DNA of 64,000 bases, taken from Streptomyces akebiae (lineage in GTDB: Bacteria > Actinomycetota > Actinomycetes > Streptomycetales > Streptomycetaceae). Position 1 is the stretch's first letter. Each line of letters starts with the position of its first letter. The translations under genes were made by a program, and so were the position numbers. The DNA is taken from assembly GCF_019599145.1 (NCBI RefSeq), contig NZ_CP080647.1, positions 4,712,001 through 4,776,000 on the forward strand, written 5' to 3'. The notes beneath the pieces were generated by a model that did not search any database, was not told where the DNA came from, and saw only the letters and a program-made list of their open reading frames with translations. This document shows, piece after piece, positions 9,098-17,262 of the stretch.

Positions 9098-9517
9098 CGC
9101 ATCCCTTGTCAAGGAAGCACCAATCAGCATTCTCCAGACTAAGGGCGACAAAAGACAAATATGGATTTATGTTCTGTTTCTGCTCCGCCATCGGCGGCTC
9201 CTGACCGGCCACGACGTGCGATCACGAGCGAAGAACGGCAGTGGTGACACCGGGGCACGGCGAAGCGGCGTGGCTTCGCCGACCATCGGCGGCCGAGGCA
9301 CGACGTCCCGGCTCCGGCACCGGGACGGCCGGTGTCTCCATCGCGGTACGAGCCCGGCGCGTCGCCGTACGGAGCGCGCTCGGCGGCACGCTGATGTCGC
9401 TCACCGCCGCGGTCGCAACCGCCTTCGGCTTCCTCCCGTCCGCCGCCGACGACAACGTGTCACAGCCACGGGAGGCGTTCGACCGCGCGGGGACCGGGAC
9501 AGCGCGACACCTTCTGA

Positions 9518-9985
9518 TCACCCGTCGCCCGTGGGGAGACGGACGAGTGAAGGTGGTCGATCCCGGGCCGCTTTCGCATGCGGTGTTCCCGCCGTGGGCC
9601 TCCACCACCGCTGCCACGATCGACAGACCGAGGCCGGTGCCGGTGCCGGTGCCATCGCCCGCGCCCTCGGTGCGGCGGCGGTCCGCGCGCGTGAAGCGTT
9701 CGAAGACCTTGGGCCGTACCTCTGCGGCGACGCCCGGCCCGTCGTCGTGGACCTTCAGCACGGCCGTCGTGCCGTCGGTCGCCAGGGAGACGGTCACCGT
9801 GCTGCCGGCAGGTGTGTGCAGGCGGGCGTTGGCCAGCTGGTTGGCCAGTACCTGATGGAGACGGTGGGCGTCGCCCGGCACCGTCACCGGCTCCTCGGGC
9901 AGCTCCAACGTCCATCGGTGTCCGGGGCCCGTTGCCTGCGCGTCCGTCACCGCGTCGAGCGGGACAACCGGGTCGGGTGGATCGA
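9518..9985 (-). pseudogene. Remnant of a two-component histidine kinase (ATPase domain only)
   Basis: Minus-strand translation shows HRLHQVLANQLANARLHTPA (N box), VHDDGPGV (G1), VFERFTRADR (F) and GTGLGLSIVAAVVEAHGG (G2), the HATPase domain of an OmpR-type sensor kinase. Everything upstream of the N box region is missing: no membrane helices, HAMP or phosphoaccepting histidine. Near the end, after STTF, the frame slips by one base. Restoring it gives VRLPTGDG and a TGA at 9518-9520, a natural kinase C-terminus. The truncated 5' end abuts the FMN-binding remnant on the other strand, which suggests that a deletion joined two genes head to head. Confidence 0.75.
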
Positions 9986-9990
9986 ACGGC

Positions 9991-10278
9991 TCGGCCACGG
10001 GCACCCAGACCCTCACCGGGGACGCGGTCCATACCCGCTACGGACCCGTCCAGGTCCGCGTCACGCTGAAGAACGGGAAACTCACCGACGTCACCGCGGT
10101 CGCCTACCCCCGGAACAGCCCGAGGGATCAGCAGATCAACGGCTACGCGATCCCGCAGCTGACAAGAGAGGCGCTGACCGCCCAGAGCGCGGACATCGAC
10201 ACAGTCTCCGGAGCCACGTACACCAGCGAGGGCTACCGCCAGTCACTCCAGTCGGCGCTGGACTCCGCGAGCCGCTGA
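9991..10278 (+). pseudogene. Remnant of an FMN-binding-domain (PF04205-like) protein
   Basis: The frame reads GDAVHTRYGPVQVRVTLKNG, then INGYAIPQLTREALTAQS and DTVSGATYTSEGYRQSLQSA up to TGA 10276. SGATYTSEGY is the flavinylation motif in which ApbE attaches FMN to threonine. No start codon or signal peptide is joined to it; the upstream DNA belongs to the antisense kinase remnant. In Streptomyces such proteins usually sit with a ferric-reductase-like membrane protein, an ApbE-type flavin transferase and a two-component pair, so this and the kinase fragment are probably leftovers of one flavin-based electron-transfer locus. Confidence 0.7.
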
Positions 10279-10369
10279 CGTCGGCCCGGCCGACGCGCTG
10301 TTCGCACCCGCGACGTCGTCCGTCCACGGCCGAGCCCGCCCGCGTGGTGGCACATTCCGAGCGGTGGTG

Positions 10370-10520
10370 GCACATTCCGGATATCCAGACTCCGGGCTGT
10401 CTGCTTGTTCGACAGGGCTTCCGCGGCCAGGGCCAGCACCTCCTGCTGGCGTGGCGACAGTCTGATGTCCGGCTGCGGCACGGGGCGGGCAGCCGCATGG
10501 GTCACCGTGAACTCCCGTAC
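10370..10520 (-). pseudogene. LuxR-type helix-turn-helix fragment
   Basis: Minus-strand residues LSPRQQEVLALAAEALSNKQ followed by TARSLDIRN match the start of a LuxR/NarL C-terminal DNA-binding domain. The recognition helix is then lost and the frame runs into unrelated sequence. No receiver domain precedes it; instead the MBL-fold remnant (10533-10790) is fused upstream. Confidence 0.6.
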
Positions 10521-10532
10521 GGCGACCAGCAG

Positions 10533-10790
10533 TGCCTGGGGTGGCCAGGGCCCGCAGCGTCGGCCCGCCCAGATCGGTCTCGTCACCGTCGGCGAGCGCC
10601 GTGTGCGGGAACGCGCGGTGTCCGGCGGCGGAGGCCAGGACGGCCGCGCCGTCGTCGGCGGCGAGTTGGAGGGCGCGGTGAGGAAGTCGGCATGCAGGTG
10701 GGTGTCGGCGGCGTGGGCGCTGCTCAGCCCGCGCCGCTCGGCGGCGGTGCGCAGGGCGCGCAGATCACGGCTCCAGGCGCCGGGTGGTCA
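10533..10790 (-). pseudogene. Metallo-beta-lactamase-fold hydrolase remnant
   Basis: Two minus-strand frames give consecutive pieces of one protein: SSAHAADTHLHADFLT (the THxHxD metal motif, with Leu between) and then, after a frameshift, LAADDGAAVLASAAGHRAF, PHTALADGDETDLGG and LRALATPG. These resemble persulfide-dioxygenase/glyoxalase-II-like MBL proteins, which commonly neighbour rhodanese and ArsR genes. The C-terminal half is gone and the fragment joins the LuxR remnant. It diverges from the intact ArsR-rhodanese gene. Confidence 0.6.
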
Positions 10791-10838
10791 CAACGCCCGC
10801 CCGCCAATACAATGTTCCATGGATTTCTGGAGGATGTC

Positions 10839-11507
10839 ATGGGAGACCCCTCACGCAGGTCGGCGCTGTACGACGCCTTCGCCCACACCGGCAAGGCGCT
10901 GAGCAGTGGGAAGCGCCTGGAACTGCTCGATCTGCTGGCCCAGGGCGAGCGCACCGTCGACGCCCTCGCCAAGGCGGCCGGCCTGAACCTGACCACCGCC
11001 TCCGCGCATCTGCAGACCCTCAAGCAGGCCGGGCTCGTGGCGACCCGCCGTGAGGGCGTGCGCATCCACTACCGGCTGGCCGGAGACGACGTCGCCGCCC
11101 TCTACGCCCTGCTGCGCCGGGTCGCACAGACCCACCAGGCAGGCGTCGAGGCCGCCCGCACCGCCTACCTCGGCGACGACCGGCCGGAGGGGGTCGGGCG
11201 CGAGGAACTGCTGGCCCGCGCGCAGGCGGGCGAGGTCGTCGTCCTGGACGTGCGTCCGGCCGAGGAGTACGCCGCCGGGCACATCCCCGGCGCCATCTCC
11301 ATCCCGTTCGAGGAACTCGCCGACCGCATCGCCGAGTTGCCCGTCGACGCCGAGGTCGTCGCCTACTGCCGCGGCGAGTACTGCGTCATGGCCCACGACG
11401 CCGTACGCCTGCTCAGCACCCGTGGCCGCCGAGCCGTGCGGCTGACCGACGGCATGCTGGAGTGGCGCCTCGCCCAGATGCCGGTAGCCACCGGGGAGGC
11501 GGCGTGA
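10839..11507 (+). CDS. ArsR-type regulator fused to a rhodanese domain
   Basis: ATG 10839 follows GGAGG with 5-nt spacing. The 222-residue product has an N-terminal ArsR winged helix (about residues 10-100; LDLLAQGERTVDALAKAAGL, TTASAHLQTLKQAGLV) and a C-terminal rhodanese domain (about 120-215; EVVVLDVRPAEEYAAGHIPG). The active loop is YCRGEYCV, so the catalytic cysteine is intact. Such fusions are thought to read sulfane sulfur or thiol stress through the rhodanese loop. There is no other cysteine in the DNA-binding half. It is followed by an MFS gene and a TusA-like frame, consistent with sulfur trafficking. Confidence 0.88.
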   Translation: MGDPSRRSALYDAFAHTGKALSSGKRLELLDLLAQGERTVDALAKAAGLNLTTASAHLQTLKQAGLVATRREGVRIHYRLAGDDVAALYALLRRVAQTHQAGVEAARTAYLGDDRPEGVGREELLARAQAGEVVVLDVRPAEEYAAGHIPGAISIPFEELADRIAELPVDAEVVAYCRGEYCVMAHDAVRLLSTRGRRAVRLTDGMLEWRLAQMPVATGEAA

Positions 11508-11668
11508 TCCCCGCGCGTCTGAGGCCGCGGGACGAGATGGTCTCTCCGCACTGCAACGCCACCAGCCGCGTCGACCCCCGGGTGGTCGACGCGATGCTGT
11601 CGCACCTGGGGCGTCAGGGCGCCCACGACTCCGTCCAGGACCTGGCCCAAGCCCTCGACACCTCCTGA
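11504..11668 (+). CDS. Possible coupled small ORF (54 residues)
   Basis: GTG 11504 overlaps the preceding stop (GTGA), and the frame runs to TGA 11666 (VIPARLRPRDEMVSPHC at the N-terminus). No family is recognised and no independent ribosome site is visible. It could be a coupled small protein or only a remnant between the regulator and the transporter. Confidence 0.25.
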   Translation: MIPARLRPRDEMVSPHCNATSRVDPRVVDAMLSHLGRQGAHDSVQDLAQALDTS

Positions 11669-11750
11669 CCACCACGTCCCGGCCGTCCGCCCTCTCCTCG
11701 CGGCGGCGGGCCCGGCTCCCCGTCCCCGCCGCCCCAGCGAAAGAGCCTCC

Positions 11751-13007
11751 TTGACGAACACCGACTCCGCCCCGACCGAGATATCCCCGCGCTCCCAGGC
11801 GCAGCGACGCGTCCTGACCGTCCTGGTCACCGCCCAGGTCCTCAGCGGCGCAGGCCTCGCCGCCGGCATCACCGTCGGCGCCCTGCTGGCCCAGGACATG
11901 CTCGGCTCCACCGGCCTGGCCGGCCTGCCCAGTGCCCTGTTCACCGCGGGATCCGCCCTCGCCGCCGTCGCCGTCGGCCGCATGTCCCAGGCCCGGGGCC
12001 GCCGCTCCGGCCTCGCCGCCGGGTACCTCGTGGGAGCGGTCGGCGGCGCCGGTGTCGTCACCGCAGCCGTCGCTGACAACCCCCTCCTGCTCTTCATCTC
12101 GCTCTTCGTCTACGGGGCCGGCAGCGCCACCAACCTCCAGGCCCGCTATGCAGGCGCCGACCTCGCCGCCCCGTCCCACCGCGGACGCGCCGTCTCCACC
12201 GTCCTGGTCGCCACCACCCTCGGCGGCGTTGTCGGCCCTGTCCTCACCTCGTCGACCGGCGACCTCGCCCACGCCCTCGGCATCCCCCGCCTGGCCGGGC
12301 CGTTCCTCCTGGCCACCGTCGCCTACGTGGCCGCCGCCCTCGTCCTGGTGATCTGGCTGCGCCCTGATCCCCTGCTCCTCGCCCGGACCCTCGACACCGA
12401 GCAGTCCCTCGGCAACGGCACCACCGGTACGGAGGAGACGGCTTCGGCCCAGGGCCGCAGTGCCGGTGTCGTCCTGGGCGCGCTGATCATGGTCCTCACC
12501 CAGCTCGTCATGGTCGCGATCATGACGATGACGCCCGTCCACATGCACGACCACGGCCACACCACCACCGCCTCGGGTTTCGTCATCGCCGTCCACGTGG
12601 CCGCGATGTTCCTGCCCTCGCCCCTGACCGGACGGCTCGCCGACCACTACGGGCGCATCAAGGTCGCCGTCGCCTCCGGCATCACCCTCCTGGCCTCGGG
12701 TGTCCTCGCCGCCACCGCACCCGCCGACTCCGTCGCCCCGCTCGCCCTTGCCCTCGCCCTGCTCGGCCTGGGCTGGAACCTCGGCCTCGTGGCCGGCACC
12801 GCGATCATCACCGACACCGTGCCCCTGGCCACCCGCGCCAAGACCCAGGGCATGGTCGACGTCTCGATCGCGATCGCAGGTGCCACCGGGGGCCTGTCCT
12901 CCGGCCTCGTCGTGGCTGCCTCCGGTTACCCCGTCCTCGCCCTCACCGGCGGAATCCTCGCCCTCGCCGTCCTGCCCGCCATCGCCGCCACCGCGAGCCG
13001 CCGATGA
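11751..13007 (+). CDS. MFS transporter, 12 membrane segments
   Basis: The frame begins with TTG 11751 and encodes 418 residues with about 12 hydrophobic segments. VGRMSQARGRRSGLAAG fits the loop 2-3 signature GxLxDRxGRR only loosely, whereas RLADHYGRIKVAVASG, in the second half, is a good match. A hydrophilic loop of about 50 residues (about 200-245) separates the two halves. The substrate is unknown. Being downstream of an ArsR-rhodanese regulator and overlapping the next frame (ATGA at 13004-13007), it is likely a sulfur-compound or toxic-anion exporter; that is inference from context. The ribosome site is weak. Confidence 0.82.
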   Translation: MTNTDSAPTEISPRSQAQRRVLTVLVTAQVLSGAGLAAGITVGALLAQDMLGSTGLAGLPSALFTAGSALAAVAVGRMSQARGRRSGLAAGYLVGAVGGAGVVTAAVADNPLLLFISLFVYGAGSATNLQARYAGADLAAPSHRGRAVSTVLVATTLGGVVGPVLTSSTGDLAHALGIPRLAGPFLLATVAYVAAALVLVIWLRPDPLLLARTLDTEQSLGNGTTGTEETASAQGRSAGVVLGALIMVLTQLVMVAIMTMTPVHMHDHGHTTTASGFVIAVHVAAMFLPSPLTGRLADHYGRIKVAVASGITLLASGVLAATAPADSVAPLALALALLGLGWNLGLVAGTAIITDTVPLATRAKTQGMVDVSIAIAGATGGLSSGLVVAASGYPVLALTGGILALAVLPAIAATASRR

Positions 13008-13384
13008 CCAGCCTCACCGCCCCGGCGGCCGACATCACGGTCGACGGCACCGGCCACACCTACCTCGGGCCCGTCGCCGCCCCAGACCCAGACCTAGACC
13101 GGGATGTGTACGCGCTCCGTCTGACGGCCGATGCTCTGCCCACCCGGCCCGACGCGCCGTGCCACCCGGGCGGGGCCGTGGGTGGCTCCCCCGGATGGCC
13201 GTCCAGCTGTCCAACTCCCGTGAGAAGGCCGCTGTTCGAGGGTCGGCACTACGACGGCGGCTTCTGCTCACCCTGCGCGGCCTGCAGGTCGGCCAGCAGC
13301 TCGGCCTGCCCGGCGAGCACCCCGGACAGGATGGTCCGTGCGACCCGCAGAAGCTCCGCGACCTGCGGGCTGGTCAGCGAGTAG
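13004..13384 (+). pseudogene. Internally deleted TusA/SirA-like frame
   Basis: ATG 13004 overlaps the MFS stop. The first residues (ADITVDGT) look like the N-terminus of Streptomyces TusA-like sulfur carriers, and the following GHTYLGPV and YALRLTADALPTRPDAP look like their C-terminus. The middle, including the catalytic cysteine region, appears to be missing, with the join at a repeated GGCACCGGC-like sequence. After about residue 65 the frame runs antisense into the ArsR gene and is probably meaningless. Family assignment rests on remembered relatives, so it is tentative. Confidence 0.45.
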
Positions 13385-13599
13385 TACACGGTCGAACCCT
13401 CCTTGCGGGTCTTGACCAGATTCGCCCGCCGCAGCACCGCCAGCTGCTGGGACAGATGAGCGGGCTCGATACCGACCTCGGGCAGCATCTCCGCGACCGC
13501 GTGTTCCCGTTCGCTCAGCAGCTCCAGGACCCGGATACGGGCCGGATGGCCCAGCGTCTTGAAGAACTCGGCCTTCAGTTGGTACAGCGGCGTACTCAT
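13249..13599 (-). CDS. ArsR-family regulator without cysteines
   Basis: ATG 13599 is chosen because GGGGAGGGG lies just upstream and the next residues (STPLYQLKAEFFKTLGHPAR) are a typical ArsR start; an open frame continues further upstream but is not convincing. The 116-residue product has the ArsR winged helix (LSQQLAVLRRANLVKTRKEG). It contains no cysteine, so it does not sense metals or sulfide through thiols. It is close in sequence and length to the regulator at 17259-17600, suggesting paralogy. It is convergent with the TusA-like frame and overlaps it. Confidence 0.88.
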   Translation of the reverse strand: MSTPLYQLKAEFFKTLGHPARIRVLELLSEREHAVAEMLPEVGIEPAHLSQQLAVLRRANLVKTRKEGSTVYYSLTSPQVAELLRVARTILSGVLAGQAELLADLQAAQGEQKPPS

Positions 13600-13880
13600 C
13601 GTGCCGTCCCCTCCCCGACGCAACGGCACGGCCCCTCCGGCCGGAGCACGGCGCATCGCAACCACCCACTCGTCAAGAACACGCGGACCATCCTCGCCTG
13701 CGGCACCGGCCACGCCGAACCCGGATGCGAGTGACCAGAGCAGCTCGGATCCAGACGGCCAGGACGACGCCTGCACCATCGCCGCCGTCGGGACCATCGG
13801 AGCCATCGGAGCCATCGGGCGGCATACGGGGAGGCCGCCCGGGTCGTCGACCTGGGCGGTCGGCACAGCACGGTGTCGGA
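13600..13880. other. Gene-poor spacer
   Basis: I see no supported gene. Short direct repeats of GGAGCCATC occur near 13798-13820. The segment lies between the ArsR start and the end of the PhnA-like gene and must hold the ArsR promoter. Confidence 0.4.
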
Positions 13881-14234
13881 TCAGGCCTTCTTCACGACGC
13901 CGGACTTGAGTTGCATCGCGCCGAACCCATCGACCTTGCAGTCGATGTCGTGGCCGTCCACGCCGTCGACCAGGCGGATGTTGCGCACCTTGGTGCCCGC
14001 CTTGATCCCGCTCGGGCTGCCCTTGACCTTCAGCGTCCTGACGACCGTCACGGTGTCACCGTCGGCGAGCACGTTGCCGACCGCGTCCTTGATCACCCTG
14101 CTTCCGGAGGCGCCGTCCGCGGACTCCGCAGACGGTGACCACTCGTGCCCGCACCCAGGGCAGACCAGGAGCGCACCCATCTCGTAGCTGTAGGCGCCGG
14201 AGCATTCGGGGCAGGGGGGAAGGTTGTCACTCAT
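13881..14234 (-). CDS. yjdM: PhnA/YjdM-family zinc-ribbon protein
   Basis: The 117-residue product starts MSDNLPPCPECSGAYSYEMG and contains two CxxC knuckles (CPEC, CPGC) followed by GHEWSP, a zinc ribbon. The C-terminal beta domain (VIKDAVGNVLADGDTVTVVR and DGHDIDCKVDGFGAM) is characteristic of the family. Despite the old name PhnA, members are not proven phosphonate hydrolases; the cellular role is uncertain. The length is normal for the family. It is a stand-alone gene, upstream of which the STAS operon ends. Confidence 0.88.
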   Translation of the reverse strand: MSDNLPPCPECSGAYSYEMGALLVCPGCGHEWSPSAESADGASGSRVIKDAVGNVLADGDTVTVVRTLKVKGSPSGIKAGTKVRNIRLVDGVDGHDIDCKVDGFGAMQLKSGVVKKA

Positions 14235-14286
14235 GGCACAGGTGTCTTTCGGTCGGTGTGCGGATACGGGGGTCAGGGGTCAGGGG

Positions 14287-14682
14287 TCAGGTGGGCCAGC
14301 CGTCGGTGCGCCACGCCTGCTGTGCCTCGTCGGGAGGCGACTTGTGCCGGGCGTGGGCGGCGAGGGCGGTGGCCAGGTCGCCATGGACGGGGAGGTCCGG
14401 GCAGTCGCCGGGCGGGACGAGCGAGCCGTCGGCGGGGATGGCGGCCAGTTCCAGGCTCCGGCCCGTGCCCGCGAGGCGGCGTGCGGTCTCGGTGATGGCC
14501 AACCGGCCTTCCGTGGACCATCCGCGCAGTCCGGTCAGGTCGAGGATGACCGGCCCGGTGCCGCGGGCGACGACCCAGCCGACCGCTCCCTCGAAGCGAC
14601 GGACCGCCGCCGGGCCCAGGTGGCCTGCGACGGAGAGCACCCCGAAGTCGTCCTCGACGGTGTAGCGCCACTCGATGGTCAT
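14287..14682 (-). CDS. STAS-domain anti-sigma factor antagonist
   Basis: A 131-residue single STAS domain: LSVAGHLGPAAVRRFEGAV, then PVILDLTGLRGWSTEGRLAI. The serine in GWSTEG is at the position phosphorylated by anti-sigma kinases. Its ATG overlaps the stop of the HATPase gene (ATGA, 14679-14682), making it the last of a five-gene chain led by ArsR. It should form a partner-switch pair with that HATPase. Confidence 0.85.
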   Translation of the reverse strand: MTIEWRYTVEDDFGVLSVAGHLGPAAVRRFEGAVGWVVARGTGPVILDLTGLRGWSTEGRLAITETARRLAGTGRSLELAAIPADGSLVPPGDCPDLPVHGDLATALAAHARHKSPPDEAQQAWRTDGWPT

Positions 14683-15137
14683 GACGGTGAACTTCCTTGC
14701 GTGGGCGGCCCGTCGAGGTTGAGGGGAAGAGTTGTCCAGATGCTCTTGCCGTCGGCGTCGCCGTGCACGGCGACGGTGCCGCCGAGTTGCCGGGTGAGCT
14801 CCATGACCATGCCGAGACCACCACTGGTGCCGGTTGCGACATGGTGCAGCGAGGGCTGGTGGGGGTGGCGGTCGTGGACGGCGAAGGCCAGACGGCCTCC
14901 GCTCGCCGCATACATGACCGTGATCTGCGGGGACACCTCGGCGGCGTGCCGGACGCTGTTGGTCACCAGCTCACTGAGGATCAGCAGCGCCGCGTCCACG
15001 ACGGGCCGGCGCAGATCTATCCCCCACTCGGCCAGCGCCTCTTCGGCGGTCTCACGGGCGAGACGGACGGCGGACGGCTCGTTGGGCAGGGTGAGCACGT
15101 GCCGGTACGGAAGGACATCGAGAACGGGGACCATCAT
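14679..15137 (-). CDS. RsbW-like HATPase (anti-sigma factor kinase)
   Basis: ATG 15137 overlaps the stop of the PNPOx-like gene (ATGA); a second in-frame ATG follows immediately. The 152-residue protein has the single HATPase_c_2 domain: LILSELVTNSVRHA (N box), FAVHDRHPHQP (G1-like) and TSGGLGMVMELTRQLGG (G2). It would phosphorylate a STAS antagonist or sequester a sigma factor. Its coupled neighbour is exactly such a STAS protein, but no sigma factor gene is adjacent. Confidence 0.88.
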   Translation of the reverse strand: MMVPVLDVLPYRHVLTLPNEPSAVRLARETAEEALAEWGIDLRRPVVDAALLILSELVTNSVRHAAEVSPQITVMYAASGGRLAFAVHDRHPHQPSLHHVATGTSGGLGMVMELTRQLGGTVAVHGDADGKSIWTTLPLNLDGPPTQGSSPS

Positions 15138-15541
15138 GTCTCCAGGCGGGCGAGGCGGAAGCCGGTGACGCTCTGGGGATTCAGGCGCAGCAGAGTGTCG
15201 TGCGGCCCGTGCGTCCAGCCCGGCAGGGTGCGGCGGTAATGGTCTGTCTCGTCGGCGTCGCCGAGGACGTCGGCGGGGCCATGGACCGTGACCGTCCAGC
15301 CGGTGCCGTGCACCGCCCGGATCTCGTCCACGTGGTAGGTCACCGTGGCCGGCATCGCCGCCGCCTGGACGGGGGCCCGGGCGATCAGTCGGCCGTACTC
15401 CCACACATGCCGGGCCGGCCGTACGACGGTCAGCTCCCGCTGCTGGTACACCAGCCGTCCCAGGCTGCTGCCCTCCAGCAGCCACAGGGCCTCCGCTCCG
15501 GAGATCTCCACCAGTCGCAGGGGGGCGGGGGCAGTGCTCAT
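15134..15541 (-). CDS. Pyridoxamine 5'-phosphate oxidase-like flavin-binding protein
   Basis: The 135-residue product (LVEISGAEALWLLEGSSLGR, VVRPARHVWEYG, VTVHGPADVLGD) has the split beta-barrel of small PNPOx-like proteins that bind FMN, F420 or heme. ATG 15541 overlaps the SulP stop, and its own stop overlaps the HATPase start, so it is the middle of a tightly coupled operon. A redox-sensing or reductase role is plausible, but the ligand cannot be read from sequence. Confidence 0.82.
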   Translation of the reverse strand: MSTAPAPLRLVEISGAEALWLLEGSSLGRLVYQQRELTVVRPARHVWEYGRLIARAPVQAAAMPATVTYHVDEIRAVHGTGWTVTVHGPADVLGDADETDHYRRTLPGWTHGPHDTLLRLNPQSVTGFRLARLET

Positions 15542-17262
15542 CGGACGGCTTCCTCGCTGGGGGTTCGGGGCTTCTGGGCGGGTACGGCCGTCAGGACTCC
15601 GGTCGTCGCCAGGTGGTCCCGGGCGGCCCGGATCGCCTCGGGGGTGGTGTCGTACTCCCGGCCGTCGTGCCGCAGCAGTTCCAGCGCGCCGACGGAGTCC
15701 AGAACCTGGCGCTGACCGGTGCGGATCCCGGAGGCCAGGACGAGGATGCCGCGCCGCTTCAGTTTCTCCACGGCGTCCTTGAGGACCAGCGCGCCGGTGG
15801 CGTCCATGGTCGACACCCGCGACATGCGCAGGATGACGACACGTACGTCGGCCACGTCGGTCAGCTCCAGCAGGAAGCGGTGCGCGGCGGCGAAGAAGAG
15901 CGGCCCGTCGATGCGGTACGCGACGATGTGCTCGGCGAGGAGGGCGTGTTCTTCGGCGCTGTGGTCGCCGCGGTCGAGCGGGACCTGGTCGAAGCGGGCC
16001 TGCTTGGCCACGGCGCGCAGGGCGAGAGCACCCGCGACGACCAGGCCGATGATCACCGCGTACACGAGGTCCAATACCAGGGTCGCGACCGCGGTGAGGA
16101 CGAGGATCAGCGCATCCGAGCGGGTGGCCTTGGCCATCGCCCTGAGCGAGCCGACCTCCACCATGCGGACCGCGGTGGCCAGCAGCACGCCGGCGAGGGC
16201 GGCGAGCGGGATCCTGGAGACGAGGGGAGCCGCGGCGAACACGATCACCGCGAGGATCGCGGCATGGATCAGGGCGGCCAGCCGGGACACGGCACCGGTG
16301 CGGACGTTGACCGCGGTCCGGGCGATCGCGCCGGTCGCGGGCACGCCGCCGAACAGCGGGGCCGCGATATTGGCCAGCCCCTGGCCGAATAGCTCGCGAT
16401 CGGGGTCGTGGCGCTGCCCCACCGTCATGCCGTCCGCCACCGAGGCGGACAGCAGGGACTCCAGGGCCGCGAGCGCCGCCACGGCCACCGCCGGGGCGAG
16501 CAGGGTGCTGAGCGAGCCGAGGTCCAGGAAGCCGAGTGAGGGCGCGGGCAGCCCGGACGGAAGGTCACCGATCGGCTGCGCCGCGTCCAGGCCCGCCACC
16601 TGGGAGACGGCCGTGGCCGCGATGACCGCCAGGATGGAGAACGGGACGGTCGGCCGCCAGCGGGCGCCCACCAGCATGACGGCGGCCACCGCGACCGCGA
16701 AGCCGACCGCCGTCCAGTTCGGATCCCTCGCGAACTCCACGACGGCCCGCCAGGCCACCACCAGCACACGATCGCCCTCGGCCTTGGGCACCCCGAGCGC
16801 GTTCGGGACCTGCTGCAGTCCGATCACGCAGGCGATCCCGAGCGTGAAGCCCTCCACCACGGGCGCGGGCACGTACTGCATGTACTTGCCGGCCCGCAGC
16901 GCTGCCAGCACCACGAGCATGACGCCGGCCATCAGCCCGACGGTCAGCACGCCGGTCGGCCCGTACGCGCCGACGATGGGCACCAGCACCACGGTCATGG
17001 CCCCGGTCGGCCCGGACACCTGGAGGTTGGACCCGCCGAACAGCGCGGCGAGCGCGCCGGCGACCACGGCGGTCGCCAGTCCTGCCTCGGCACCGAGACC
17101 GGAGGAGACACCGAAGCCGAGAGCGAGCGGCAGGGCCACGATCGCCACGGTGAGGCCGGCGAGCAGGTCCCTGCGCGGATCCCGTCGCATGTCCGCCAGG
17201 TGGGCGCGGGCGGGCATGAGCGCGGTGAGCCGGGCCCCGGCCCGGCTGATCCCCGGAGTCAT
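15538..17262 (-). CDS. SulP-family anion transporter with C-terminal STAS domain
   Basis: ATG 17262 overlaps the ArsR stop (ATGA). The 574-residue product has the SulP core: DLLAGLTVAIVALPLALGFG, then GPTGAMTVVLVPIV and further segments giving 12-14 helices in all. A cytosolic STAS domain occupies about residues 440-545 (IDGPLFFAAAHRFLLEL, VVILRMSRVSTMDATGA). Members exchange or import sulfate, bicarbonate or carboxylates. It is co-transcribed with an ArsR regulator, a PNPOx-like protein and STAS/HATPase proteins. Sulfate or thiosulfate would suit the local sulfur theme, but bicarbonate is equally possible from sequence alone. Confidence 0.9.
   Translation of the reverse strand: MTPGISRAGARLTALMPARAHLADMRRDPRRDLLAGLTVAIVALPLALGFGVSSGLGAEAGLATAVVAGALAALFGGSNLQVSGPTGAMTVVLVPIVGAYGPTGVLTVGLMAGVMLVVLAALRAGKYMQYVPAPVVEGFTLGIACVIGLQQVPNALGVPKAEGDRVLVVAWRAVVEFARDPNWTAVGFAVAVAAVMLVGARWRPTVPFSILAVIAATAVSQVAGLDAAQPIGDLPSGLPAPSLGFLDLGSLSTLLAPAVAVAALAALESLLSASVADGMTVGQRHDPDRELFGQGLANIAAPLFGGVPATGAIARTAVNVRTGAVSRLAALIHAAILAVIVFAAAPLVSRIPLAALAGVLLATAVRMVEVGSLRAMAKATRSDALILVLTAVATLVLDLVYAVIIGLVVAGALALRAVAKQARFDQVPLDRGDHSAEEHALLAEHIVAYRIDGPLFFAAAHRFLLELTDVADVRVVILRMSRVSTMDATGALVLKDAVEKLKRRGILVLASGIRTGQRQVLDSVGALELLRHDGREYDTTPEAIRAARDHLATTGVLTAVPAQKPRTPSEEAVR

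Noticed and set aside
8535..10838. Upstream extension of the ArsR-rhodanese frame
   Set aside because: It runs antisense to the phosphatase and through remnants; GGAGG-ATG at 10839 gives a complete ArsR start.
11363..12647. Long minus-strand frames opposite the MFS gene
   Set aside because: They lack membrane segments or motifs and mirror a convincing 12-helix transporter.
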